Source: an uncultured Bacteroides sp. (GTDB taxonomy: Bacteria > Bacteroidota > Bacteroidia > Bacteroidales > Bacteroidaceae). From it: a DNA stretch of 64,000 bases. Below the pieces are notes generated by a model. That model did no database searches and had not been told where the DNA came from. It saw nothing but the letters and a program-made list of their open reading frames with translations. The position numbers and the translations under genes are program-made. Location of the stretch: positions 1-64,000 of the forward strand of contig CAMQVH010000009.1 of assembly GCA_947038155.1 (NCBI GenBank). The letters are read 5' to 3'. Of this stretch, positions 56,801 to 64,000 are shown one piece after another (position 1 is the first letter of the stretch; each line of letters opens with the position of its first letter).

Positions 56801-58304
56801 CAGACTTTCACGGCTGAAAGACGCGGTTTATGGTGAAGGAGATGGTTTGACAAAGAATCGTAACCGCTTCAACGAGCAAGTGACCGGCTATGATAAGATG
56901 GGAAATATAGTAGGTCTCAAGCGTTACGGACAGATTGCAGAAAACAGTTATGATCTGATTGACAATCTCTCTCTGACTTACAACGGTAATCAGTTGCAAG
57001 CCGTAAACGATCATGCAACGAATGCTGCCTACAGTAATAATTTTGAATTTAAGGATGGAGCAAAGCTGTCTGTGGAATACTCTTTTGACTCCAACGGGAA
57101 TTTAACACAAGATTTAAACAAAAAGATTACTGATATTCAGTATAATTGTTTAAATTTACCCAGTCGAATACAGTTTGAAGGTGGAAACAGTATCGTCTTT
57201 CTTTATGATGCAAACGGAACAAAACTTCGTACTACACACATAATAGATGGAGTCACTACAACTACCGATTACTGTGACAATGCGGTCTATGAAAACGGAG
57301 TGCTCGGTAAGCTCTTGACCGGAGAAGGGTATATTACTCTTTCGGATGCTGCTTATCATTATTTTCTGCGTGATTATCAAGGGAATAATCGTGTGCTTGT
57401 CTGTCAGAATGGAACAGTAGAAGAAGTGAATCATTATTATCCGTTCGGAGGAGTGTTTGCTTCGACTTCATCTGCTCAGCCTTATAAGTATAATGGTAAG
57501 GAACTGGATAGAAGGAGCGGTTTGGATTGGTATGATTACGGGGCTAGGATGTATGATTCGGCAATAGGGAGATGGCATGTTGTTGATCAGTCTGCTGAAA
57601 AGTTCTATTCATTTAGCGCATACAATTATTGTTTTGATAATCCGGTAAAGCATGTGGACCCGGATGGAAATCAACCTCAGTCCAGACCAACAAGGCCGGT
57701 AAGAAGAGGATACAGGAATGGAGGTAGACCTAATCCTTATGCGTTCTATCCAAGAGAAATGAGACCACAATCTTATACGCAAAAGACTTCTATGACTTAT
57801 CGGGGGAATGGAACGAGGCAGATCGTGGCTATGGAACCTCCGACTATATTGCATACGGTTAATACTCCCGGAGGAAATGAGGTACAGATGAGTGGGAATA
57901 ATAAATGGGGAACTTTATTATCTGGTATGTTAGATCTTTCTGATAAATACAAAGAATATAAGGATTTATTGGTTAGCCTTGTCACTACAGTAAACTACGG
58001 AGAAAGTGGCATCGTAAATAATAAAACTGAAATTGTAATTGATGATCCCCAATTGGCAATGTTGCAACTTGAATATGAGGCTCAGGCTAGAGAAATTGAT
58101 AAGAGTTTAGGAGAAGTTGATATTAAAGGTAAATCAATGATGGAAATAATTGAAATACTTGCAGAACGCAAAAAAATGATAGAAGATAAAATAGGTTTAT
58201 CTCCCAAAGCTGTAATGGAGACGATGTTTTATCTTTATCCTGAAAGATTTCAGCCAGGGGCAACTGTAAGACAAACTTTACCGGAATTTATACAACATCA
58301 TTAA
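53817..58304 (+). CDS. RHS repeat-associated core protein with variable C-terminal tail
   Basis: A 1495-residue secreted protein with a signal peptide (LALVCLMAASTALA). Residues about 25-380 are beta-rich, including two segments that resemble pre-peptidase C-terminal domains (GHYKLTSSGKGE, LEPGAYYLVCEGGEG), then a Pro/Glu linker. A DUF6443-like and YD-repeat region begins near 435 (IRYYDDLGRPVQEI). The RHS core runs to YDYGARMYDSAIGRW and NPVKHVDPDG (1275-1284). The 211 residues after this are not RHS-like: a basic/proline-rich stretch, then helices (EYEAQAREIDKSLGEVDIKG). In RHS systems the part after DPxG is typically a swappable toxin released by self-cleavage; its activity here is not recognisable. 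A small membrane protein follows after two bases. Confidence 0.85.
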   Translation: MKTKISRLILALVCLMAASTALAEGIDLKELRYVFENHLETNDGTTEYLFHLEYPMVVTVNHAGSQADSTALRLWEKTEDGTEYALAAEAHDNSRAFRTAYLWNRTSAVNKVRVDTLNLTDAQAFLCLSLPAGHYKLTSSGKGERIHTGCLPELKTNIYAQMASASQDNPIVVPLYRSGTSNWNAVYQGKRTLYYQLSVQCNMTVDIEACETGSNMLTLKNAKGVTITEGVGNKIRQQSLAPGNYTVSILAEEGYCKAGISITATDEIGNTIDRPIPIEYPGVSYSRTEISQLADTYGEKEKDVFYSFNLAGNMRCHFSVYYSSMSERSRVFLTVLNEKKEVISKTLSHIYSNDLLCNLEPGAYYLVCEGGEGLDGALVVDVNFRPMRPTPPDPEPEPEPKPENPTIPEQPESYTPSDYRNYINTIVPTIGSDTVANFSYLSKARHQIRYYDDLGRPVQEIEFKASPVRKDLMTHREYDELGRDSRQWLTTERSEGTPGTWMMPDAFISDAGKLYGDKCACSLIVYDGSPLNLIKEEYGPGEKWQTTGHGNKHDYRVNTGDDLCRWLNSGGARELPQLLQRGMYPSYELIVESAEDEDGHIIYSFTDKQGRMILNRNIADNDTLDTYYVYDDYSNLCFVLPPAASENLSSLSLTRALPESEAYQDILNKYAYQYRYDYRNRCIGKKLPGCDWIEMIYDTANHLLFIRDGNQRKRGEWSFQLSDLWGRSVLSGLYHGTVNAQSFDASNVYASFEPENISAIYGYVSHYPVEIEQNSIEVLKANYYDTYDYKKHLSVFNASLDYVPDKNYGKQYVDAVHVHCKDLLTGSITRVLENSSETYGCYYYDYYKNLIQSRHTALNGNTIINKSAFNFSGKPAATCEEYDEEVSLRKNYTYDHAGRLIQEAHVVGNDTTRFLYSFDAIGRIKRLTRINGKDSLTTTNSYNIRDWLTAIDNSNFKQVLHYADGTGTPCYNGNVSSMIWQTDASTTRGYQFSYDRLSRLKDAVYGEGDGLTKNRNRFNEQVTGYDKMGNIVGLKRYGQIAENSYDLIDNLSLTYNGNQLQAVNDHATNAAYSNNFEFKDGAKLSVEYSFDSNGNLTQDLNKKITDIQYNCLNLPSRIQFEGGNSIVFLYDANGTKLRTTHIIDGVTTTTDYCDNAVYENGVLGKLLTGEGYITLSDAAYHYFLRDYQGNNRVLVCQNGTVEEVNHYYPFGGVFASTSSAQPYKYNGKELDRRSGLDWYDYGARMYDSAIGRWHVVDQSAEKFYSFSAYNYCFDNPVKHVDPDGNQPQSRPTRPVRRGYRNGGRPNPYAFYPREMRPQSYTQKTSMTYRGNGTRQIVAMEPPTILHTVNTPGGNEVQMSGNNKWGTLLSGMLDLSDKYKEYKDLLVSLVTTVNYGESGIVNNKTEIVIDDPQLAMLQLEYEAQAREIDKSLGEVDIKGKSMMEIIEILAERKKMIEDKIGLSPKAVMETMFYLYPERFQPGATVRQTLPEFIQHH

Positions 58305-58306
58305 AT

Positions 58307-58534
58307 ATGAAGAAAAATAAGAAAAAGTGGACAACAAAGAATACTCACATAAAGAAAAGTAATAAGAAAGGAATCGAAGCTGAACCTAAAGATTGGAAGT
58401 TGATATTAGGGGTTTGGATAGCTATTGCTGCAACAATATTATTTATTATATTAGTTGCACTAAACAATCATATTGTAGGCTATGATGATTTTATTGGTAT
58501 TCCTCGTGAATGGGTACATTCGTTGTTCAAATAA
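58307..58534 (+). CDS. Small single-span membrane protein (possible RHS immunity partner)
   Basis: A 75-residue protein with a strongly basic N-terminus (first 20 residues mostly Lys, Asn, Thr), one transmembrane helix at about 31-52 (LILGVWIAIAATILFIILVA) and a short C-terminal tail outside. It starts two bases after the RHS gene. In polymorphic toxin systems the gene directly behind the toxin tail commonly encodes immunity, so this is the first candidate. I do not recognise the family, and an accessory membrane role is equally possible. Confidence 0.65.
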   Translation: MKKNKKKWTTKNTHIKKSNKKGIEAEPKDWKLILGVWIAIAATILFIILVALNNHIVGYDDFIGIPREWVHSLFK

Positions 58535-58544
58535 TAATGAATAT

Positions 58545-58590
58545 CCCCGATATAAGTTGATATTAAAGCAACCTATATCGGGGTATCTTA
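58545..58590 (+). terminator. Terminator-like hairpin after the RHS operon
   Basis: CCCCGATATA (58545-58554) pairs perfectly with TATATCGGGG (58574-58583) around a 19-base loop, followed only by TATCTTACATT. The weak T-run lowers confidence. Confidence 0.5.
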
Positions 58591-58653
58591 CATTATAATC
58601 AATGATCGCATATAAAATTCATACGAAATGTATCAACTTTCGATATATTTACC

Positions 58654-58661
58654 TACCTTTA
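58654..58661 (+). promoter_or_regulatory. Possible promoter of the LRR lipoprotein pair
   Basis: TACCTTTA is one base off TAnnTTTG and lies about 100 bases before the first LRR gene. The remainder of the 229-base gap shows no gene. Confidence 0.35.
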
Positions 58662-58763
58662 CCAAGCCAAACCTAATCTCTAGGATAGAAAGCACACAAC
58701 ACTGCAATGTACCCTCCTGATTAATGATGTAATAATCTGATACATTCACTAAAAAAACATTGT

Positions 58764-59414
58764 ATGACACACAAATTTCTTTTGGTAGGGTTATTGATCT
58801 TTTCTCTTTTCTCCTGTAAATCCGAAGGTGTATGGATAGAATTTGAAGACCCCATTTTTATCACTTATCTACATGACTATTGCGACATTCCCATCACAGA
58901 GAAAGGGCGTATTGATATGGAAGATGAAGCTACATGTATAGCATTGGGAAAAATTACCGACTTAAACTTGGATGATATCAGATGCTCTAATTTGGTAGGT
59001 ATTAAGCATTTGGTTAGCCTTGTCAATTTGTCTTGTAATAATAATCGGTTGACTGCTCTTGATGTGAGTGGAATGAACAGGCTGAGAACTTTATCTTGTA
59101 GAAAGAACCAGATAAAGACTATTACTATAAAGGAGTGTGTAAGTTTACAATCTTTTGATTGTAGTGACAATCAGATAGAAACCTTAGAACTTAAAGGACA
59201 AATAGCGTTAGATTTTTTGTTTTGTAGAAGGAATAGACTTAATCAACTGGATGTATGTGAATGTAAATCACTACAGTATTTATCTTGTGAAAATCAAACG
59301 GATGACAAGAATAATAGTCGGCAAATGACATTAATAATGCCTGCTGACATGCAAAAGATCTGGGAAGATATCTGGGAAAAGAATAACCCAAATGTTGTGG
59401 CAGTTTTTGAATGA
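58764..59414 (+). CDS. Leucine-rich-repeat lipoprotein (first of a tandem pair)
   Basis: A 216-residue lipoprotein, with lipobox Leu-Phe-Ser-Cys near residue 18. Leader region: a short helical segment (ITYLHDYCDIPITEKGRIDM). About five 21-22-residue repeats of the type L-x-x-L-x-C-x-x-N-x-L-x-x-L-x-L follow, for example LVNLSCNNNRLTALDVSGMN and LQSFDCSDNQIETLEL. It ends in a short helix, DMQKIWEDIWEKNNPNVV. Such cysteine-ladder LRRs form a curved solenoid for protein binding at the cell surface. It lies 10 bases before a paralogue with the same three-part plan. Confidence 0.85.
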   Translation: MTHKFLLVGLLIFSLFSCKSEGVWIEFEDPIFITYLHDYCDIPITEKGRIDMEDEATCIALGKITDLNLDDIRCSNLVGIKHLVSLVNLSCNNNRLTALDVSGMNRLRTLSCRKNQIKTITIKECVSLQSFDCSDNQIETLELKGQIALDFLFCRRNRLNQLDVCECKSLQYLSCENQTDDKNNSRQMTLIMPADMQKIWEDIWEKNNPNVVAVFE

Positions 59415-59423
59415 CAAAAGTGT

Positions 59424-60173
59424 ATGAAAACAAAACTAATATATTTGATAATTGGCCTGTGGCTATGTATCGCCTGTTCGAAAGACGACATGCCTGCACG
59501 GGATGAATTCACTGATCATAACTTTATTGAGTTCTTGCATATGAAACATAAAGTACCAGTAACACAAGATGGAAAAATAAATCTGGATGACGCGATGACA
59601 CAACTACGTCTGCAATCTATTGTAGAACTCCAAATAAATCCTAATGATCCTATTTATAAACCTATTTATGATGTAACAGGAATCCGTAATCTTGTCAACC
59701 TAGACTATTTGTCTATTTATTGTGAGTTTAAAGATTTGGATGTAAGCAACCTAAAATATCTGACAGTTTTAACATGTTGGGGAAAATCAATTACTCATCT
59801 CAATATCCATAATACACCATCATTAGAAAGTTTAGGCTTGGTAGGTGTTGATCAGGTGACTTCTCTGGACTTATCAGGACATCCTCGTTTAAAGGTTCTC
59901 AATTGTGTCCATAGTAAACTGAACACTTTAGATTTAAAAGATTTACCTGAACTTTCTTATTTGGATTGTAGTGACAATCATCTCAGTACGCTCGACGCTT
60001 CCGGAATGAAGTTAAATGTGATGAATTCTAAGTTGGAATGCGGAAGACAAACTGATGAAAATGGAAAGGCGAAAGCCCTATATTTGATTTTATCCGAGAG
60101 TCAAAGGGAAGCTTGGGAAGATATGTCCTCATCGCCATACAATGAAAAGGTTATAGTAACATTTAAACCATAA
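59424..60173 (+). CDS. Leucine-rich-repeat lipoprotein (second of a tandem pair)
   Basis: A 249-residue paralogue of the preceding gene: lipobox Leu-Cys-Ile-Ala-Cys near residue 18 and an equivalent helical leader (FIEFLHMKHKVPVTQDGKIN). LRRs follow, several with degenerate spacing (LESLGLVGVDQVTSLDLSGH; LSYLDCSDNHLSTLDASGMK), then a matching C-terminal helix (ESQREAWEDMSSSPYNEKVI). The shared plan but weak identity suggests an old tandem duplication with divergence of the binding face. A binding partner cannot be inferred. The gene ends just before a convergent terminator. Confidence 0.85.
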   Translation: MKTKLIYLIIGLWLCIACSKDDMPARDEFTDHNFIEFLHMKHKVPVTQDGKINLDDAMTQLRLQSIVELQINPNDPIYKPIYDVTGIRNLVNLDYLSIYCEFKDLDVSNLKYLTVLTCWGKSITHLNIHNTPSLESLGLVGVDQVTSLDLSGHPRLKVLNCVHSKLNTLDLKDLPELSYLDCSDNHLSTLDASGMKLNVMNSKLECGRQTDENGKAKALYLILSESQREAWEDMSSSPYNEKVIVTFKP

Positions 60174-60198
60174 ACATATTAGCCTAGCGGATATAATA

Positions 60199-60244
60199 TT
60201 CTCGGAATTGGCATTTAAAGCCAATTCCGAGAAGAGTTGCTTTT
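60199..60244. terminator. Terminator between convergent LRR genes
   Basis: A perfect 14-base-pair stem, TTCTCGGAATTGGC (60199-60212) with GCCAATTCCGAGAA (60220-60233), has a seven-base loop. A run of six T follows seven bases later on the plus strand. Confidence 0.75.
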
Positions 60245-61294
60245 TTATTTCTTATAAATCAACTTGCTCGGCACCCCGTTTCCGAAGAGTTCATCGCCCA
60301 GCGTTGTAATCTTATCACCTGTAGCAAGCACATAGCGAAGATTATCGCATCCCATGAACGCTCCGAACTCGATAGCCGTCACGCTGGCAGGCAGCTCAAG
60401 TGTTCCGGCAAGCCGTCCGCAGTTGCTGAATACCCGTTGGCCGATGGTCTTGAGGTTATGTGGCAGCTTGATCTTCAGGAGATACTTCTTTTGTGCGAAA
60501 GTGAAGTCGGGGATAGTTGTCGCATTTGTTTTAGAAATATCCAGAGATACGAGATTCGGCATATAGTCGCGGATCAGTTTGAAGTCGGCGTTATCCAGTT
60601 TCCCTTCGATGGTCAGGAAGTTGATGTCCCTGGGTTGCAGACCAGCTTTCATAATCTCGTCTTCCAGTTTGCCCATTGCGCCTACCTGTATGGTTGTTTC
60701 CAGCGGTTCACCTTCTATAAATGCAAAGTGCTCCCATCTGTTCTTAAAACGGTAGGCATCACTGCTGCCCAGCGGGATGAAGATGGCGGTCACACTGTCC
60801 GCCAGCGCTTCCGGCAGCAGGTTAGGAGCTGTCTTCTTGCGTATCTGACAGATTTTCAAGTTGTCACATCCTTTGAAGGCGGCATCCTCGATATTCTTTA
60901 TCTTTTCGGAAAGGATCACTTTCTCCAGCGTCTGTTTACCTTTGGTCACTCCGTTCACCACATTCGAGAAAGCGTAGGCAGGGACAAAATTGGCCATATA
61001 GATGTAGAACTTTCCGTTAGGATATGTGCCGGCTTTTCCGCTGTACATCTTAATTTCGGCGTTGGAGATATCGAGCACTTTCAGGCTGGGAAACTCGTCG
61101 CGGAGATGTCTGAAGTCTTCTGCGTTCAGTTTTCCTGTCAGTGTCAGGTGAGTGATGCTGTTAGCTTCTTCTTCCGTCATCATCGAGATCAGTGTGCCGG
61201 GCTTGCTGACATAATACGTTTTGCTTACTTGTGCGGTTGCTCCCAATGTGCTGGCAGCCAATAAAAAACTTATCAGTAGTTGTCTTATTTTCAT
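60245..61294 (-). CDS. Secreted BspA-like leucine-rich-repeat protein
   Basis: From the ATG at 61294 it has 349 residues and a signal peptide (KIRQLLISFLLAASTLGATA). An in-frame start 16 codons upstream would bury that signal. The body consists of BspA/LRR_5-type repeats of about 23 residues, with signature segments LEKVILSEKIKNIEDAAFKG and LAGTLELPASVTAIEFGAFM. Two blocks repeat the pattern LTLTGKLNAEDFRHLRD / LTIEGKLDNADFKLIRD, each followed by a SLDIS or VLDIS strand, which points to an internal duplication. It is probably a periplasmic or surface protein-binding protein. There is no C-terminal sorting domain or lipobox. Confidence 0.85.
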   Translation of the reverse strand: MKIRQLLISFLLAASTLGATAQVSKTYYVSKPGTLISMMTEEEANSITHLTLTGKLNAEDFRHLRDEFPSLKVLDISNAEIKMYSGKAGTYPNGKFYIYMANFVPAYAFSNVVNGVTKGKQTLEKVILSEKIKNIEDAAFKGCDNLKICQIRKKTAPNLLPEALADSVTAIFIPLGSSDAYRFKNRWEHFAFIEGEPLETTIQVGAMGKLEDEIMKAGLQPRDINFLTIEGKLDNADFKLIRDYMPNLVSLDISKTNATTIPDFTFAQKKYLLKIKLPHNLKTIGQRVFSNCGRLAGTLELPASVTAIEFGAFMGCDNLRYVLATGDKITTLGDELFGNGVPSKLIYKK

Positions 61295-61315
61295 AATTAT
61301 ACAGATTTGTTCAGA

Positions 61316-61323
61316 CAAATATA
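61316..61323 (-). promoter_or_regulatory. -7 box of the BspA-like gene
   Basis: TATATTTG on the minus strand is an exact TAnnTTTG match 22 bases upstream of the ATG at 61294. Confidence 0.55.
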
Positions 61324-61365
61324 GGAAAAATAGGTAAGACACGATGTTTTTTTATGTTTTATATC

Positions 61366-61373
61366 TAATTTTG
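61366..61373 (+). promoter_or_regulatory. -7 box of the CPBP protease gene
   Basis: TAATTTTG fits TAnnTTTG and lies 25 bases before the ATG at 61398, divergent from the BspA-like gene's promoter. Confidence 0.5.
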
Positions 61374-61397
61374 TAGCGTGATTAACAAAAAGTAAAA

Positions 61398-62294
61398 ATG
61401 GAGACAGAAGAAATCAGAGAAAAGAAAGAACCGAAGAGACTTCCCGTATGGGCGTGCATCCTGTTGTTTGCACTGGGGCTTTTCGTCACCTTTGGGTTAT
61501 ATAGTACGATAGGCTTCGGAGTTTTATCTCTGATTCTTGGTGATGAAGCACGGCATCCCGGACTGTTGAGAGATATTGTGGCAGAAGCCGGCATGCTGCT
61601 GGCCGTGCTGACTTCGGCAGTGATTCTGCTCTTTTTTGAACGCCGCCCTTTCTCTGACCTGGGACTGACACTGAAAGGTCATGCACGGGGATTGTGGTAC
61701 GGACTGCTGGCAGCCATCCTTCTCTACTTGATCGGTTTTGGACTGTCTTTGGTTTTGGGTGAGGTGGAAGTAACCGGTTTTCAGTTCGATCCTCTGAATC
61801 TGCTTGCTACCTTTGTGTTCTGCCTGTTGGTGGCTCTAGCCGAAGAAATCATGGTGCGTGGCTATATACTCGGCCGTCTGCTGCATACCCGGATGAATAA
61901 ATTCCTGTCTCTTTTTGTCTCCGCACAGCTGTTCGCATTGCTGCACCTCTTCAATCCCAACCTTGCCTTCCTGCCTATGCTGAATCTGTTACTTGCAGGT
62001 ATGTTTATCGGCGCTTCCTATTTATATACGCGCAATCTTTGTTTCCCTATCTCCCTTCATCTTTTCTGGAACTGGATTCAGGGCCCGATACTGGGCTATC
62101 AGGTAAGTGGAAATGACTTGGGAACCTCCCTGCTGACGCTGCATCTGCCCGAAGAGAACGTACTGAATGGCGGAGCCTTCGGATTTGAAGGCTCGCTCAT
62201 TTGTACAGTACTGATGATTATCTTTACGATTTTAATTGTCTGGTGGGGAGAAAAACGGGAGGCAATCAGTCTTGCTGTACCCCGATCATGCTAA
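61398..62294 (+). CDS. CPBP-family intramembrane metalloprotease
   Basis: A 298-residue inner-membrane protein with about eight transmembrane segments. The Abi/CPBP domain covers about 145-245 and has its three motifs: ALAEEIMVRGYILG (EExxxR, residues near 151-156), QLFALLHLF (FxxxH) and SLHLFWNW (HxxxN/B-type). These resemble Rce1-type CAAX proteases, and some bacterial members serve in bacteriocin self-immunity or membrane-protein processing. The substrate is unknown. The 3' end overlaps the convergent tex gene by 29 bases, so there is no terminator between them. Confidence 0.9.
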   Translation: METEEIREKKEPKRLPVWACILLFALGLFVTFGLYSTIGFGVLSLILGDEARHPGLLRDIVAEAGMLLAVLTSAVILLFFERRPFSDLGLTLKGHARGLWYGLLAAILLYLIGFGLSLVLGEVEVTGFQFDPLNLLATFVFCLLVALAEEIMVRGYILGRLLHTRMNKFLSLFVSAQLFALLHLFNPNLAFLPMLNLLLAGMFIGASYLYTRNLCFPISLHLFWNWIQGPILGYQVSGNDLGTSLLTLHLPEENVLNGGAFGFEGSLICTVLMIIFTILIVWWGEKREAISLAVPRSC

Positions 62295-64000
62295 GCTGAA
62301 TCCGTTTCCGGTCGGTATCCACGTTCATCACTCTGACCATGACATGCTGGTGGATGGACACGATTTCCGTAGGATCGGAGATGTATCGTTCGGCCAGTTG
62401 GGAGAGGTGTACAAGCCCGTTCTCCTTGATACCTATATCGACGAAAGCTCCGAAATTGGTAATATTGCCTACGATGCCCGGCAGAATCATGCCTTCGCGC
62501 AAGTCTGCGATGGTGCGCACGTTCTTGTCAAATTCAAATACCTTGATCGCTTTACGCGGGTCGCGACCCGGCTTGTCGAGTTCCTGCATGATGTCTTGCA
62601 GGGTAGGCAGGCCCACAGTCGGCGTGATGTAGTCCGATATTTTGATTTTTTGGCGGAGTTCCTTATTCGCGATCAGTTCGTCTACGCTACATTTCAAGTC
62701 CTTTGCCATTTGCTCTACGATGTGGTAGCTTTCCGGATGCACGGCAGTGTTGTCCAACGGGTTCTTTGCTCCGGGAATGCGAAGGAAACCGGCACACTGT
62801 TCGAAGGCTTTGGCACCCATGCGGGGGACTTTCATCAGCTCCTTGCGTGAACAGAAAGCTCCGTTCTCGGCACGGAAGTTGACAATGTTTTGTGCCAGTT
62901 GCGGACCCAGACCGGAGATGTATGTCAGCAGATGACTGCTGGCGGTATTCAGATTCACGCCTACCAGGTTCACGCAGTTTTCCACTGTCTGGTCAAGGGC
63001 TTTCTTTAGTTTCGTCTGGTCTACATCGTGCTGGTATTGTCCTACACCGATAGATTTGGGATCGATCTTTACCAGTTCCGCCAACGGGTCCATCAGTCGG
63101 CGACCGATGGAGACTGCTCCACGCACCGTTACGTCATAATCGGGAAACTCGTCACGGGCGATCTTGGATGCCGAATAAATGGAAGCGCCCTGCTCGCTGA
63201 CCACGAATACAGGAATCTGCCGGTCGAAGGTCTGATGATTGATAAAGTCTTCCGTTTCGCGGCTGGCTGTTCCGTTGCCGATGGAGATGGCTTCAATTTC
63301 ATAGGCTTCTATCATCTTGCGGAGTTTGGAGGCCGCTTCACCGGTTTTATTGACCGGAGGATGCGGGTAGATATTCTCATTGTGCAGCAAGTTGCCTTGC
63401 GCATCGAGGCAGACGACTTTGCAGCCGGTACGGAATCCGGGGTCGATGGCGAGCACCCGTTTCTGTCCGAGAGGAGGAGAGAGAAGCAGCTGGCGGAGAT
63501 TCTCCGTAAATACGCGGATGGCTTCGTCGTCGGCTTTTTCTTTGGACTGGGCGGCAAATTCTGTTTCGATGGAAGGTTTGAGCAGACGTTTGTAGGCGTC
63601 GGCGGTGGCATCCCTTACCTGATGGCTGCACTCATTGTTGCCATGTACGAACTGGCGGTCGAGGCGTTCCAGACAGGCTTCGTCATCCGGACTGATGGAT
63701 ACTTTCAGCAAGCCTTCGGATTCTGCCCGGCGGATGGCGAGCAGGCGGTGGGAGGTGCAGCGTTTCAGCGATTCGGAAAAGTCGAAATAATCCCGGTACT
63801 TGGCGGCCTCTTCCTCTTTTCCTTTCACTACCTTGGCGGTGATTTCCGCCTGACGGGTGAACTGGTTACGTATGGCGTTGCGGGCACGTTCGTCCTCATT
63901 TACTTGCTCAGCGATGATGTCGCGGGCGCCTTTCAGTGCGTCTTCCGCATCTTTGACGTCGCCTTTGACGAAGGTGGCGGCTTTGGCGGTGAGGTTGGGC
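62266..64000 (-). CDS. tex: Transcription accessory protein Tex (5' part outside the window)
   Basis: The reading frame stays open to the window edge, giving about 577 C-terminal residues of a protein usually about 710 long. Order from the edge: Tex N-terminal helical region, including NAIRNQFTRQAEITAKVVKG and KEEEAAKYRDYFDFSESLKR; the YqgF/RNase-H-like domain (VLAIDPGFRTGCKVVCLDAQ); tandem helix-hairpin-helix units (SGLGPQLAQNIVNFR; VPRMGAKAFEQCAGFLRI); and the C-terminal S1 RNA-binding domain (GIVGNITNFGAFVDIGIKEN). Tex binds nucleic acid and associates with transcription. The GTG at 63828 that could look like a start is internal, because conserved Tex sequence continues upstream of it. Confidence 0.96.
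   Translation of the reverse strand, partial: PNLTAKAATFVKGDVKDAEDALKGARDIIAEQVNEDERARNAIRNQFTRQAEITAKVVKGKEEEAAKYRDYFDFSESLKRCTSHRLLAIRRAESEGLLKVSISPDDEACLERLDRQFVHGNNECSHQVRDATADAYKRLLKPSIETEFAAQSKEKADDEAIRVFTENLRQLLLSPPLGQKRVLAIDPGFRTGCKVVCLDAQGNLLHNENIYPHPPVNKTGEAASKLRKMIEAYEIEAISIGNGTASRETEDFINHQTFDRQIPVFVVSEQGASIYSASKIARDEFPDYDVTVRGAVSIGRRLMDPLAELVKIDPKSIGVGQYQHDVDQTKLKKALDQTVENCVNLVGVNLNTASSHLLTYISGLGPQLAQNIVNFRAENGAFCSRKELMKVPRMGAKAFEQCAGFLRIPGAKNPLDNTAVHPESYHIVEQMAKDLKCSVDELIANKELRQKIKISDYITPTVGLPTLQDIMQELDKPGRDPRKAIKVFEFDKNVRTIADLREGMILPGIVGNITNFGAFVDIGIKENGLVHLSQLAERYISDPTEIVSIHQHVMVRVMNVDTDRKRIQLSMIGVQQD

Noticed and set aside
60437..61264. 275-codon plus-strand ORF opposite the BspA-like gene
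   Set aside because: It is antisense to a protein with clear signal peptide and LRR repeats; its composition (many Cys, Phe, His) is not protein-like.

Overview
The window is Bacteroides chromosome and most likely comes from B. thetaiotaomicron. Reasons: promoters carry the Bacteroides -7 box TAnnTTTG, most genes lack a Shine-Dalgarno, there is a SusC/SusD pair, a capsule locus opens with an UpxY antiterminator, and a Bacteroides-type HU/amidase/smalltalk cassette is present. The first seven genes look from memory like the sialidase to beta-galactosidase cluster BT_0455-BT_0461, followed by capsule locus CPS2. The GH2 mannosidase has its two catalytic glutamates at 462 and 555, the positions I recall for BtMan2A. 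No database check was possible.

Layout. (1) 0.1-15.5 kb: seven co-directional secreted enzymes: sialidase, three GH20 hexosaminidases, a two-domain sialate O-acetylesterase, a GH2 beta-mannosidase and a GH2 beta-galactosidase. Together they fit stepwise exo-trimming of sialylated host glycans. (2) 15.6-36.5 kb: a capsular polysaccharide operon. After a terminator come a promoter, a leader with a terminator-like hairpin, upxY, rmlA, a decayed rmlB fragment, and an AT-rich cassette (flippase, polymerase, three glycosyltransferases, two pyruvyltransferase-family genes, a MenD-like TPP enzyme, an FrhB-like iron-sulfur protein, two epimerase/dehydratases). The initiating sugar-phosphate transferase, wza and wzc close the operon, followed by two terminators. 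(3) 36.7-41.2 kb: an isolated, GC-richer SusC/SusD pair. (4) 41.2-45.6 kb: hicAB, then divergent grpE-dnaJ and a YbiT-type ABC-F ATPase whose second nucleotide site has lost its key residues. (5) 45.8-50.6 kb: the VirE-like/DUF4248/HU/amidase/smalltalk cassette, including a small gene frameshifted at codon 3-4 and a 33-residue smalltalk peptide with an unusually strong Shine-Dalgarno. (6) 50.6-58.5 kb: two large YD/RHS proteins; the second ends in an RHS core, a variable tail and a small membrane protein that could be its immunity partner. (7) 58.7-64 kb: two tandem LRR lipoproteins, a BspA-like LRR protein, a CPBP membrane protease and the 5'-truncated transcription accessory gene tex.

The best candidates for something little described are the 45.8-50.6 kb cassette with the RHS pair beside it, the attenuator-like capsule leader, the rmlB relic, the MenD-like enzyme inside the capsule operon and the one-sided ABC-F ATPase. 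No tRNA, rRNA, CRISPR array or insertion sequence was seen.
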